Source: Symbiodinium natans (lineage: Eukaryota > Sar > Dinophyceae > Suessiales > Symbiodiniaceae). From it: DNA of 64,000 nt. Under the pieces are notes generated by a model. That model was not told the DNA's origin. It did not search any database and saw nothing but the letters and a program-made list of their open reading frames with translations. The DNA lies in the NCBI GenBank assembly GCA_905221605.1, contig CAJNDS010001112.1:2847812-2911811 (forward strand), given 5' to 3'. Position 1 is the stretch's first letter, and each line of letters starts with the position of its first letter. Below are positions 42,346-53,100 of this stretch, piece by piece. The translations under genes and the position numbers were made by a program.

Positions 42346-42830
42346 TTATCTAGGCACTGGCCTGGTGGGAGAGACGAGCTCCTGAAATCCTTCGGAAAGC
42401 GCATGCTCCAGGAAGGGTCGCCTTAGCTCACACGGACATTCGTGGAGAACCAGGGCCGTGTCAAATGAAAAACAAGCCTGCTTTACCCGGGTTTCCGAAA
42501 TTGGGGGGGGGGGGGGGGTTACCCTATTGGGGTCCTTGTTTTCAGGGAATCCGACTATTTGGGGGAGTACCCTTATTTGGGGGGTGCCCTGTTGGGGTCC
42601 TCCTGATAATAAGGGAATCCTACCATTTGGGGTCTAGACTTGGGGGTCCCCTTATGGTCGCAAACCTTCATTTGCATGCCGGTGGCGTTTGTAGCGGCCA
42701 TTGATATCACCTTCACAGCAGAAGGTTGTCGGGCGCCAGGTTGGGGCTCAAAAGCTCTTATCAGTCGCATTAGATTCTGGCTATAAAAGGCGACTGACTG
42801 CAGTTGATCTCGTGTGAACACCACGAACCT
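42346..42830 (-). CDS. Unidentified gene, last two exons split by a 188-nt introner
   Basis: Exon 42830-42666 starts after CTTCCAG and reads FVVFTRDQLQSVAFYSQNLM, RLIRAFEPQPGARQPSAVKV, ISMAATNATGMQMK. Exon 42477-42346 reads ACFSFDTALVLHECPCELRR, PFLEHALSEGFQELVSPTRP, VPR and TAA (42346-42348). The two join in phase 0 when 42665-42478 is removed at AAG/GT...CAG/GC. No family recognised; the well-defined frame on both sides makes this one of the best-supported splice pairs in the window. Confidence 0.6.
42478..42665 (-). mobile_element. Introner: compound TIR element family A, copy 12 (equals the intron)
   Basis: On the gene strand it starts GTTTGCGACCATAAGGGG and ends CAATTTCGGAAACCCGGGTAAAGCAG. 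Family core motifs (CTATTTGGGG/CCATTTGGGG and GGGGTCCT) occur twice, so two copies are fused or nested. Confidence 0.82.
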
Positions 42831-43379
42831 GGAAGTGTCGTGCTGTCCACACGAAAGACGACATCTCGCTCTCAGCAGCAGAGTCCTAAAATTTCTGCAG
42901 ACTAGACGCGGTGTTTGTCGTCACCGGAGTAGTGACCAACCCTGCGGGGTGGAGCATCTGGACCCGAGAATAAGGGACCACAGGAAGTGTTTCGGCCGGT
43001 GGATGCCGGTGGGGGAGGGGGGGGTTGGGGACAGCAACGCCACGCACCGCACACCTTAATTACCTCCAGAGTCCATGAACTTCCTGCACATGTGCTGCTT
43101 TAACATCAGAAATCACCCCGAACCCCGAAACCCTCACAGTCAAGCCGAGATCTGGGCTTCTGGCTCAGTACCAGATGGCTTGTCTCCTGACAACCTCCCG
43201 GGGAAGGACCACTTCGGCGCCTCCGGGGTGTACTCAAAGCATTAGAGCAAAACAGATAAAAAAATATTCAACATACAATTTAGGGTTTAGGGTTTAGGGT
43301 TTTCAGGGACTTTAGTGGAAACCCCAAACAGGGAACCCCAAGAATAGAGTAGGAAAAAATAGGAGTATACCTACCCAGG

Positions 43380-43614
43380 GTCCTTCTATTCCCTTTATAC
43401 CTATATACCTATATACCTATATACCTATATACCTATATACCTATATACATGTATACATATATACATATATACATATATACATATATACATATATACATAT
43501 ATACATATATACATATATACATATATACATATATACATATATACATATATACATATATACATATATACATATATACATATATACATATATGTATATATAC
43601 ATATATGTATATAT
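43380..43614. repeat. (ATATACCT)n then (ATATACAT)n satellite
   Basis: Eight-base units: about six ATATACCT, then more than twenty ATATACAT, ending in a palindromic ATATATGTATATATAC. Confidence 0.97.
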
Positions 43615-43619
43615 CCCAG

Positions 43620-44225
43620 CGCACGTTCGCACAGCGGCCTTCTTGTAAGTGGTGTGCGCAGTTATCAGCTCATGGTCCGGTGTCGGCTGCACTTCACCAG
43701 GCGTTGGGTGATGCTGCGGCATCGTGCAGGAATCACAAGCGGCCAGCTACCACCCAGGCTGAGCCAAACAGCTCCCTGATCGTCTCAAGCTACTACAGAA
43801 CTCTGGTCTTTCTTGTCAACACAACCGCATGCTGAAGAAACCTGCTGTCCCGTTTTCCTGCTGTTAGTCGAAATCTTCGGCATTACTGTCACTGTCCAGG
43901 TGGTCAGACTGACGTGCACACGATTGGCCGGAAGGGCTGAAGGGGACATGCACTATGCGGACAATGCACCCTAATGGAGCTCAACTTGACAGCACAGTGC
44001 ACACCTGACCACAGCTGTCCGACAGCAAATGCCGATCCTGATGGGCTGTCCACTCAGCGGGCGGAACAGAGGCTGTCCCAACCAGCTGCTGCAGACGGAA
44101 GTGAGCACGACTCATCGTGCCCACGTGAAACGACCCTAAACGTCATGAGAGGGCATGGTGTCGCGTATGAAAGTAGGAAAAGGTCTGCAGTGAGTAGGGG
44201 TTTGGAGGGGGGCACCCACAAGTTC
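43620..44225. other. Coding-like on both strands, unresolved
   Basis: Plus and minus frames at 43640-43830 and 43970-44230 are both open and protein-like; I could not assign strand. Confidence 0.3.
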
Positions 44226-44227
44226 GC

Positions 44228-44515
44228 TCAGTGAGCGAACCCCTCGGACCAGATAGCCATGCCACTAGCTTGAAGTCGGACTAGAGCCAGGTGTGTGGCG
44301 TCAGGCTCGCCATAGGGGCTGAAATGTGTTGACCAAACCAGCGGCAAGCAGTCTGATCCAGTGGGGCGAGTGACAGAGTGAGCGGTCGTGCAAATCAAGA
44401 CTGCAAACAGGCTACTTTCCAGCCGATAAGACATAAGTAGCATCCATCTCTGGAAAGTACAAGTATAAGGTATAAGGTATGAGGCCGCTGAAACTTCGGA
44501 CCTCGCCCACGACAC
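44228..44515 (-). CDS. Putative exon, unidentified
   Basis: Minus frame: RSEVSAASYLIPYTCTFQRW, MLLMSYRLESSLFAVLICTT, WSTHFSPYGEPDATHLALVR, with TGA at the left edge. Partly hydrophobic. No family. Confidence 0.35.
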   Translation of the reverse strand: MSWARSEVSAASYLIPYTCTFQRWMLLMSYRLESSLFAVLICTTAHSVTRPTGSDCLPLVWSTHFSPYGEPDATHLALVRLQASGMAIWSEGFAH

Positions 44516-44759
44516 TCCGCACTGAATCCATGGTAAGGTAAGATGAATGTTGACGTCAGGTATTCTCGGCTCGAAAAACGCCGTGTTGCCTCAGAGGGCC
44601 CAGTTGGTCACTTGAGATGAGCCAATACCTGATCACAGGCTCCAAAAGACGGGATGCAACATGGAATCAGCGCAGGCTCCGAGTCGACGAAACACGTACT
44701 CCCCTCGGCGTCTGATCTTTTGTCACGCGTCCCGAGCAGCATGACGCAATGTGCTTGGG

Positions 44760-44772
44760 GGGGGGGGGGGGG
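44760..44772. repeat. Poly-G run
   Basis: Uninterrupted G run; length likely uncertain. Confidence 0.85.
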
Positions 44773-44859
44773 TTAGTTCAGGTTCTTGCTAAGACAAGAA
44801 TACTTGAACCATTCAGATCATCTTCCTGCAGCATTCGAAACCCACATTCGACTCTTATT

Positions 44860-45500
44860 CTGATATTGCACCATTAAGAAATCGTGCTACAGCACGACGC
44901 TGCACTGACTCCCACACGACATGTGCCTTGGGCAGCAACGGTACCCAAGGGCACCCACGGCCGGGAGAAAGACTGCCTGGACCTGGGGCCGAGGCAGACT
45001 GCCTCCACGTGTCATTTAATGAAGCCTGGGGCAAGAGCTGTTGGCCAAGCATGGCTGTAGACAGGAGCTGCTCGGAAGGACCATAGCTGCCATGGCCAGA
45101 TGTTGGTCCTCCTGGAGAGGAGGCAAACTGCATTTAACAACTTGGCGCCACAAAGTGTTCATCTCCTGCGCACGAACATCCACCAAACAGTGCACGCTAC
45201 GGATGTGCCACGCTCCTGGATCGCCCCTGTGGCAAGCATTCGATCCTTTCGACAGCGGCCCATCGTGCAACATTGCCAGAAGCCTGAGCACAAGCCGACT
45301 CTTCTCGCACATGCACTAGTGTGCAAACGTGCCGTGGTTCGACAAACATGTCTCACTAACAAACCCAACATGGAATAGATCTCTACCAAGGCTCTCTTGT
45401 CCGCGTTGGCGGCCGACTTCCGGATCAAGGTCCTTGATTCTGGTCTTTGCTTAGACTTTGTGCTGAGCGAAGCCTTGCTGGGGCTTGGCCCAATTGGAAA
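44860..45500 (-). CDS. Unidentified multi-exon gene
   Basis: Minus frames, 5' to 3': about 45470-45370 (SRTLIRKSAANADKRALVEI, YSMLGLL); about 45290-45040 (LLAMLHDGPLSKGSNACHRG, VHCLVDVRAQEMNTLWRQVV, KCSLPPLQEDQHLAMAAM); about 45080-44860 (EQLLSTAMLGQQLLPQASLN, PKAHVVWESVQRRAVARFLN). Order and strand fit one gene, but junctions are not fixed and no domain is recognised. Confidence 0.42.
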
Positions 45501-45650
45501 CACGATGCAAGTAGCAACTATAGGACCTAACGCGGATAACTATGAAGTTTTGCCACAGCTGCGGGCCTGGAGCGCCGTATCAAGGTTTGCACAGCTAAGT
45601 GCTACTGCTACTGTACCTGTAGCGACATCCTGGGCAAAGCATAGGAGGAT

Positions 45651-45957
45651 TCACTTGCTTGTACCGTACCAATTCAGGGTATCTTGCCGTCTGAGAGTCC
45701 ACCAGACCACTGCCGCAATCTGCGTCCTGAGTAGCAGGCGCGGTGTCTCTGGCTCACATGCACAAGGACGGCGAGTATCTGCTCGGAGTCCATGCTTTAG
45801 TCCACTCTTAGACCCTGGCGCTTGCCCCAAAGCGCTCACCTGGCAGCGGGTGCACTGCAAGGGCCACTGCGCCTCGATCCCCAAATCTCACCCAAAAACC
45901 ATCAAAACCACAGGCATCCATAGGCAAGCCTGGGATGATCTCGCCAGCCAGGTTTGA
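45651..45957 (-). CDS. Putative exons, unidentified
   Basis: A frame ending QWPLQCTRCQ meets a consensus CCAG/GTGAGC donor near 45842. A second frame (45760-45660) reads PETPRLLLRTQIAAVVWWTL. Competing frames remain (GFDGFWVRFGDRGAVALAVH). Confidence 0.33.
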
Positions 45958-46484
45958 ACGAACATGGCCTCAGATAAGACAGTAAGGCAAGGGAGTGAGG
46001 ACACGCGACCACGCCCAAGAAAGCGGCTGCTCCAGTCGTCATCTCCGCAACTGCTGCCAGCACTGCTCTTCTGCGTGGCCTTGGCGAGCCATGACATGAT
46101 AGGTGCCAGTCACGGAGCAATCTCGAGTCGAATGCAGCCAGACTTCGGTGTATTCAGTTGTATCCGCGTCGTCGTCCCGCTCCTTGAAGTAGGCCTCAGG
46201 TGGAGGACATGGGTCTTACCAACGGCCGGAAGGTGCGGCGATGAGGCTGTGGCAGGCCAAAGTCCGCACGGGCTAGGTGCAGAAGGCTTCCACGCATCCA
46301 TCATGGGTCTCGGGTGACACCGCTGACTTCACGATGCAGTGAGCCAACTACAATGGTTACACGAGTTAGCCCACAACAGCCCGTCCAACATGTGTGAAAG
46401 TCCAGAAACGGGATTGCAGCTGGGTCTCATGTCAAGTCCCTGGAACATCCCATTGGAAGGCCCAAGCTGCAGCCTCAGCAAGCA

Positions 46485-46740
46485 TTAGCCAAGCAAGTTG
46501 CGAGGCACAGGAACCACATAGCGCCAGCATGCCGCGCTTTCCCTGCAGCTCAAAGCGGTCTCTAGCTTTTGGTGCTCAGCACGGCGCGGGGGGAATATCA
46601 GCTTTGGCTGATGAACCATCAAAGGTCCTCGTGGCGGTTGCTCAGCTACATGAGAAAAAAAACTGCCCGTGTTTCCGAAAAACGGCGCTGGCTGCCAACA
46701 TCCTTCTTCGCTCCAATCGTTGCAAGAAGAGCTCCACATG
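46485..46740 (-). CDS. Putative exon, unidentified
   Basis: Minus frame: EEGCWQPAPFFGNTGSFFSH, VAEQPPRGPLMVHQPKLIFP. The plus strand is also open here. No domain. Confidence 0.3.
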
Positions 46741-46852
46741 GCTTCAACGGCTGACAGGTCCTGAGAGGCGGAGTTTACAGTAGCTGTTCCGAACGCAACG
46801 AAACATCAAGCCACCGAGCGCTGCGGCCCCAAAAAGCCACCCCGCTAAAGAA

Positions 46853-47390
46853 TCACGCATCTGCTGCAGAAGATGCCGACGCCATGTGCAGCCAAGTATC
46901 GATGTGAGCCAGGCGTCCGGTTATCAACTGGCTAAAATTGGAGCCAACGTACGACAAGACAGACATGGGTTGGAAGGGATCCAAGTCGCCAACAGCCAGC
47001 TGGCTGTAAGAAACAGGGCACAGGGAGCGCCCCTGTCCGTGCTTCATACGCATGAGTGGCAAACTCTTCAAACTCCACTTCAACACGAATGAAACAAGAG
47101 AGGGGAGGTCCAAAATGCTGGATTTCGCTTGCTTGCTGCGGCCCTTCCCATGCTCTTGCGCAAGAATATCTGGGCAGGACATGCTGCACAAACACAGAAG
47201 CTTACTGGGAGCTAAAAAGTAAGGCATTGGACGTGCACGACCCCAGCACGTACCAGACTAAGCACATTCTGCGACATGCGTCTCGCGTCTTGTTGCCTAG
47301 AAGCACTTGCGGACCGGCGAGTCTTGATGCTTCATTGGCGGGAGGTACGTTCACTCTTCATCCAGCTAAGGCAGGCGCGTGCCAGAACAT
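46853..47390 (-). CDS. Unidentified multi-exon gene
   Basis: Minus, 5' to 3': about 47320-47220 (RQQDARRMSQNVLSLVRAGV); about 47125-47020 (PPLSCFIRVEVEFEEFATHA, YEARTGALPVPC); after a strong TTTCTTACAG acceptor, about 47005-46855 (LAVGDLDPFQPMSVLSYVGS, NFSQLITGRLAHIDTWLHMA). The last two exons use different frames, as expected for spliced exons. No family recognised. Confidence 0.45.
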
Positions 47391-47663
47391 GTATCTGACC
47401 AAACGGCCAAACTGCCCCACATCAAGTTTGGTGCTTTGGGTTTAGGGTCTCACTCCCACACTCGGCACGCAGGGTTTCGGTTTAGGGTTTCGGGCTTCAT
47501 CGCTCAGACTCGGACAGGGGTTTGGGGTTTAGGCTTCAGTTGACTGGTGCAAATTTGTGGACTCTTTGCGCAAGCGACCATAACCAGCACAAGCGGCAGC
47601 TGCTTTGTGAGCAGCCTAGGACATCCTTCGACACTGCAAGCTCCGGCTCAGGCTTTTGGTCCT

Positions 47664-47775
47664 ATTTGGGGGTTTATGAACATAGGGGACCCCCAAATGT
47701 AGATCCCCCAAATAGTAGGATCCCCGTATTCGGGAGCCCACGAAAGTACCCCTAATTTCGGAAACCCCCATGCCT
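47664..47775. mobile_element. TIR element family A, copy 13
   Basis: GGGGGTTTATGAACATAGGG ... ATTTCGGAAACCCCCATG with core CCCCAAATAGTAGGATCCCC. Confidence 0.78.
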
Positions 47776-47895
47776 CCCTGACTGTACCAGGAGCCTGCAG
47801 AACTTAAATCCTGGGGAAGAGATCGGGCCGCGCATTGCGCAAACGGGATCGCCGGCGAGCTCCCGCAAAGGCGTCGTCAAAGCCACACATGACGC

Positions 47896-47959
47896 TCACT
47901 GGTTCTTGCTCTTGTCAACAATGTGCCCTGTCAGCTCTCTGATGGTGGGATAGTCGAAC
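47896..47959 (-). CDS. C-terminal exon resembling the end of an acyl/peptidyl carrier domain
   Basis: After GTGCAG/G: FDYPTIRELTGHIVDKSKNQ, TGA at 47896-47898. F(D/E)YPTxxxLxxHI is the usual last-helix signature of phosphopantetheine carrier domains at the ends of polyketide or peptide synthases, which are abundant in dinoflagellates. The serine-bearing DSL motif should lie in an upstream exon; I could not identify it beyond the 47990-48072 telomeric array, so this stays tentative. Confidence 0.38.
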
Positions 47960-47987
47960 CTGCACCACACATAGCTTGGCACCAGCA

Positions 47988-48072
47988 AAAAACCCTAAAC
48001 CCTAAACCCTAAACCCTAAACCCTAAACCCTAAACCCTAAACCCTAAACCCTAAACCCTAAACCCTAAACCC
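47988..48072. repeat. CCCTAAA array
   Basis: Twelve perfect units. Confidence 0.97.
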
Positions 48073-48154
48073 ATGCGTGGTGGGATCTCAGGTGCGCGCG
48101 TCAGCGTCGAGGAAAGCCCCAGCCTTGCCAAAACAGAGTCCACAGGATTTTGGG

Positions 48155-48325
48155 ATACTATATATATATCTATACATATCTATATATATCTATATCTACA
48201 TAGATTCATACTTTTTTACACCTACAACTACACATCAAGTCTGCCATTTAGGGTTTTGGGCTTAGGGGGATACTCTATACATATCTATCTATCTATATAT
48301 ATATACATATATATATATATGTATA
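48155..48325. repeat. (TA)n / TATC microsatellites
   Basis: Two TA/TATC-rich blocks. Confidence 0.9.
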
Positions 48326-48416
48326 CTCTTCTTAATTTAGAAAAGCCCAGAACTTGGAATCCATCCCTGAAGCTCGGCCAAGAGGCCCCTGGAAGGCGGC
48401 GTTGACTTGGCTTCTG

Positions 48417-48657
48417 AACTCAATGCTCATCAAGCTGTCCTGAGGCGGGTTTAGGGTTTAGGGTTTAGGGTTTAGGGTTTAGGGTTTAGGGTTTTTTAAC
48501 AAGCGTGTACGGGGAAAAGGTAAGAGACATACTAGGGCCCAAGTTTAGGAAAAGTGGGAGGGTTTAGGGTTTAGGGTATAATTAGGGTTAGGGTTTAGGG
48601 TTTAGGGTTTAGGGTTTAGGGTTTAGGAAACTCAATGCTCATCAAGCTGTCCTGAGG
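48417..48657. repeat. 29-bp direct duplication bracketing TTTAGGG arrays
   Basis: Identical 29-base sequences at 48417-48445 and 48629-48657 (beginning AACTCAATGCTCATCAAG) flank two TTTAGGG arrays and 70 unique bases. A GGCGGCGTTG motif also lies just outside each copy. Confidence 0.9.
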
Positions 48658-48659
48658 GC

Positions 48660-49110
48660 GGCGTTGCTAACATGTGGACATCTTCACAAGTTCCTACTAC
48701 TCCTAAGCGACTAAGTCCTTGCATCTGGTGTTTCTTATACAGTCCCCGAGTGGCACACCCGCAACGAGGGGGGTCCCTGCAAAGTCCTTGCATTTCCTGT
48801 TTCTGCAGGGGCACACGTCCGCGGACCACTGCGCGCTGCATGCCCCGAAACGTAAACAAATGCCCAACACAGACCCCATTTTCCCAGTGGCACACGCTTG
48901 CAGACCAACTAACCACACGCCCCCCAAAGCCTACAAAAAGTTCCCAATAAAGATCTAAAACAACCAATCACCACAACGTCCCGCAATACAGAAGTTCCCC
49001 ATGCACTCAGCCCTGATTCTTCGACGGCTTCTCCCGAACCCTCTTCTGCGGTGTTGGGTTTAGTTTAAGGGTCAGTGTTTGGGGTTTAGGCCCTTAGGGT
49101 GTATGCTTTA
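48660..49110. other. No confident gene; short dispersed repeat
   Basis: AAGTCCTTGCAT and GGCACAC motifs recur at 48713-48760 and 48782-48815, suggesting a decayed tandem duplication. Both strands open. Confidence 0.4.
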
Positions 49111-49113
49111 GGT

Positions 49114-49350
49114 TTAAGCAGGTACAGGGTTTAGGGTTAAACCCGGACACTTGCCACCCGGCAAAGATTCTTTCCATATGCCATCCGCTCCCTCGTGGCT
49201 TAAGGTTGGTGAGATCTGGTTGGAGGACTGCGCCCCTAACGATACCCCTAACGATACCTCAACGATACCTCTACGATACCCCGGGGCCCCAAATGCCAAC
49301 AATGGCCCACGTTCATCTGAATCTGCCTCGTCTGGCGGATGTGCATTCAA
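49114..49350 (-). CDS. Putative exon, unidentified; contains an ACGATACC minisatellite
   Basis: Minus frame: DEADSDERGPLLAFGAPGYR, RGIVEVSLGVSLGAQSSNQI. The VSLGVSLG-type repeat corresponds to tandem TAACGATACCCC units at 49236-49282. Confidence 0.3.
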   Translation of the reverse strand: MNAHPPDEADSDERGPLLAFGAPGYRRGIVEVSLGVSLGAQSSNQISPTLSHEGADGIWKESLPGGKCPGLTLNPVPA

Positions 49351-49680
49351 TCACATTTCCCGAACCTTCAACCCACTGAGTGAGCGCTTACTTCGCATCC
49401 GAGGGTTTCAGGCTTAGAGTTCAGGCTTTAGCTGCAGGGCTTAGGGGTTTTGAGTTCGACATGGGATTTTGCTAACGTTGCCTGATGTAAATAAATCTAT
49501 ATGTGTCGACTCCACGCAAACGGCGTTGACAATGATAATACAAAAAACATTTCCCCCAGGGGCACACCCAAACGCAACGACCTCACAACAAAGCTTCCCC
49601 CCAATGTCTGCCGCTGAAAAAGTGAAAACGCAACGACTTCAGCAACTGGGAGTAGGGGCATTGCGCCATTCCTGCATGAG

Positions 49681-50010
49681 TCAGTGCAGCGCAGCAAAGG
49701 GCTCGCAGAAGCAAGCTTCATGCCACTTGAAGACATCAGACTCTACTAGTTCAACACTGCTCTGCGGACTACTCTGAGAGTGGCACGACTCCAGCGTCCA
49801 TGAGGGGAGTATCAGATTCCTGCAGGCCACGGCCCCAGTATATGCAGCGAAACAGGCATAGGCATAATTACTTGACATGTGCCCGACTGAAGGCCACACG
49901 CTGCATTTTGGAGAACTATAGACCCTTGGCAAAAGACGGTCCATATCCGAGCCCATCATTTCGCGCAGCATATTGTGCAGCATATCGCTGACGATAGCAG
50001 GTTCCAAGCC
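49681..50010 (-). CDS. Putative exons, unidentified
   Basis: Minus frame: EPAIVSDMLHNMLREMMGSD, MDRLLPR (about 50005-49925), continuing in frame as NYAYACFAAYTGAVACRNLI and SVELVESDVFKWHEACFCEP. The first part, Met-rich and helical, is the most convincing. No family. Confidence 0.4.
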   Translation of the reverse strand, partial: GLEPAIVSDMLHNMLREMMGSDMDRLLPRVYSSPKCSVWPSVGHMSSNYAYACFAAYTGAVACRNLILPSWTLESCHSQSSPQSSVELVESDVFKWHEACFCEPFAALH

Positions 50011-50179
50011 TGAGTGTTACCCAAACGCTCTAATCACAAATGCCATGTGCATCCATGTGCCATAAGGAGGCAAATCGGTCCAGGCAACGGCCAGGGACAC
50101 TAGCTACAAACTGGACTGAAGCGACAACTGTGGCGTGCGTGCCTTTCGGCTTTTCCTCCACGACCTGGGACTCTGCAGG

Positions 50180-53100
50180 CCTGATCGGACTGCTAGGACC
50201 ACATGTCCACGTTTCTGGCGTTGCATGCGGTTGTCATCGAGTCTCCGAGGACCCCACAACTCCTCGTCTGCCTCCTCCTGCGAGGCCCCGAAATCACGGC
50301 ACCCCAAACGTTTGCTACTTATCGGCTGTGTTATCGGGCCTCCTCCTCGACATACCTCGGCTGCACGGCCTGGGTTTGCGGGACGCCCACTTGGCCTTGC
50401 ACGCAGACGGGACTGTTCCCTCAAACCATGTTTCTCCAATGACGATTCACGGAACAATGCAGCTTTGATGACTGCTTGTTCTTGTTCATTTAAAGCCTCC
50501 ATCGCAGCCTGCCTTGGCCTTGGAGGACTTTGTCCAGGATCTCTTGGGCCTAGGCAGTGCGCTGGCAGCGTGGTTTCCGATGTTGCCTGTGCCGCTATGC
50601 AGTTTCTCTGGGCTTGACTGAGGTGGTGCTGTTCAAGGCAGTTCAAGGGGTCAGGCAAGAACTTCTAGCGGCTTGTCATCCATAGCCTCCCATCAACAGA
50701 GGCTGCTGCCGTACCGGCGCTGCTCTGGAGGCTTTCAGTCTGCAGAATCGCACCTTCGCCATACTCACAGCCTCCTTCGCAGCCACGAGGGCCTCGTCGT
50801 TCTTGCCACTCACCTGGTGAGGAACGGGAACAAGTGGCACCCATGGGCGGGGGACGAAAGCTGACTAAGGATGAGGACTGTGCAGCCCCCCAAGACCGCA
50901 ATGATAGTGCGAGGGTTTGGAGCTGAACCAAGTGGGTCTGTTTGTGTCCTGATACGCAAGCAGGGAACCTCCCACGGTGCAGGGTTTAGGGCTCCAAAAT
51001 GGTAGTGAGCTTGGCAAATCATAGACGCCGTGCATGCTGAAGCAAATGCGCGCGTGATCCAGAGCTCAAGTGGGTGCTTGTTACAGTCGGGGGTTCCCTT
51101 TGAGGGTTCCCTTTGGGGGGGGTTCCCTTTGGGGGGGTCCGGAGATTGATCCCTAACCGATATAGCCCTTAACCCTAGCGTCTCAACATGCAAGGGCCTC
51201 TGGGGGTTCCAAGGGCTCCCAAGTAGTACTCCCTAAACCCTAAACCCTAAACCCTAAACCCTAAACCGTGTAGAAACTCTAGCACGCCAGGGAGCCAGGT
51301 CCCGACTCCCATCGACCCAGCCCGGCGCCCCATGCACACCCATCGATCCAGCACCCTGAGAGTGTCTCCAAAAACTCCGATTCCAAGCCTTCAGAGGACT
51401 ATACTCAAAAAAAGGGTCCGAGTGGATACTCCACCGTCTCCCGGAATTAACCCCCTCTTCGCCCCCCGCTTCGGCCCCCTGGTCTTAGACGAAATCCCCC
51501 TTCTCAAGTTTGAGGCAGGAGCTTTTGCAGCAACACTAGATCTGGATCTAGGTGCACTCAACGCTGTTCCTGCAGTTGCTCATACCAAGCTTCCTGCCAG
51601 CAGAGCTTGCGCTTTCATGTTCACCTGACGAGCCGATTCCTACATTAAATCGCACCCACCATACGGACAGGAGCAACTTCACAAAGCTTGGGCAACTGGC
51701 GAACGTGCACTCACCAAGCTGGTATCCTCGGCAACAACGCATGCCGCGCTGTGATAGCGAGATCAGCACCGCGGCTGAAAATCTTCTAACCGTCGCTGTC
51801 CCTGACGAAAATGATGAGCCCAGCACCCACATCTTGGTAAATCTTGATGCCCTCATCTGCGCCATCCAAAGCCTGCCGGAGCAGTCAGCTAAGAAGGCAT
51901 CGGACGCCGCTTGCGCAGCGAAAGCAACACTAGTGCGAATGTGGTATTTAGCTTGACGTACTTCCGGCGACAACTCTAACAAAAAATTTGAAGAAAAGAC
52001 TTCGAGCCCACACTCCCCGAAGACCATGGGCAGGTTCCTCGTGCAAACAGTTTCAACGCCTGAAGCTACGAAATTCTTGCAAGACCTATGCTGAACGCGA
52101 AGCCAGGCCTCCTGGTACCTACCACTGACCAGGTTGACTTCAGACAGGGCGTAGAAGCAATCAGCTATGGTCTTGGTCAATGGCACACTATGTCGTCGGG
52201 ATCACCAAGACCATACAATAGCTGCTGCACAAGAAACAGCACAGTAGATACAGTAAGAACGTACGAATATAATTGTGCCACAGCGGTGAAGGCAATTGAT
52301 TCCAGAGCGCATGCTGGCACCCTCCAGCACAGGCCCCACATGCTGAGGATCCCACTTGCTGGTGACCAAGCTTGTCCGCTATTTTTTTGGCCTCCAGGAT
52401 TCAGGATGTCAAGAAGCTGGCATTTGGGTGAAACACACCATCAGGAAACTGAAATTGCCACATGCCTCATAAACCTCAAGATACCCACTCTGGGCCACCC
52501 TAAACCCTAAACCTAAACCCTAAACCCTAAACCCTAAACCCTAAACCCTAAACCTAAACCCTAAACCCCAAACCCCAAACCCTAAACCCACAGGTCACTT
52601 GGGGGATCTCGGGGAGCTGGGGTCCCAACAGCGATCCCAGCTTTCTCTGCCTCAGAACAAAAAGCTTCCCCAATTTCAGGGTCAGATCCCGGCATCCTTG
52701 TGGCCTTTAGGGTTTAGGGTTTAGGGTTGAGGGTTGAGGGTTCAGGGTTCAGGGTTCAGGGTTTAGGGTTTAGGGTTTAGGGTTTAGGGTTTAGGGGCTT
52801 CCATCCACACTTTTGGCTCTGCACTGAGGAAACAGCTTTTGAGAGCTGCTCTTCCAACTCCCGGCTTCCTCTCATCCTGACAGGTCAGACGACACGCTTG
52901 GAACTCAGATGCTTGCAGATGCTTTGCAGGTAATGCAGCCATCACATCAGCATATCAGCTCGCCAGCGCCTCCCATTCTCAACCTGGCCAATGCGCTGAA
53001 CTTTGGTCTGTTCGGCAGAAGGAAGCTTGCTGAAGGGGCTCGCGGTCTCTGAGCTACCTACCAGCTGCGCGATGAAAGAGAGGTGAGCCTCCACCGTGAA

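Noticed and set aside
43305-43345. A possible further family A relic (GGAAACCCCAAACAGGGAA)
   Set aside because: Only one arm-like motif, no paired arm or core; too short to call.
43433-43835. Open frames of the YIYTYIHI / YMYICIYV type
   Set aside because: Translation of the eight-base satellite in a non-stopping frame.
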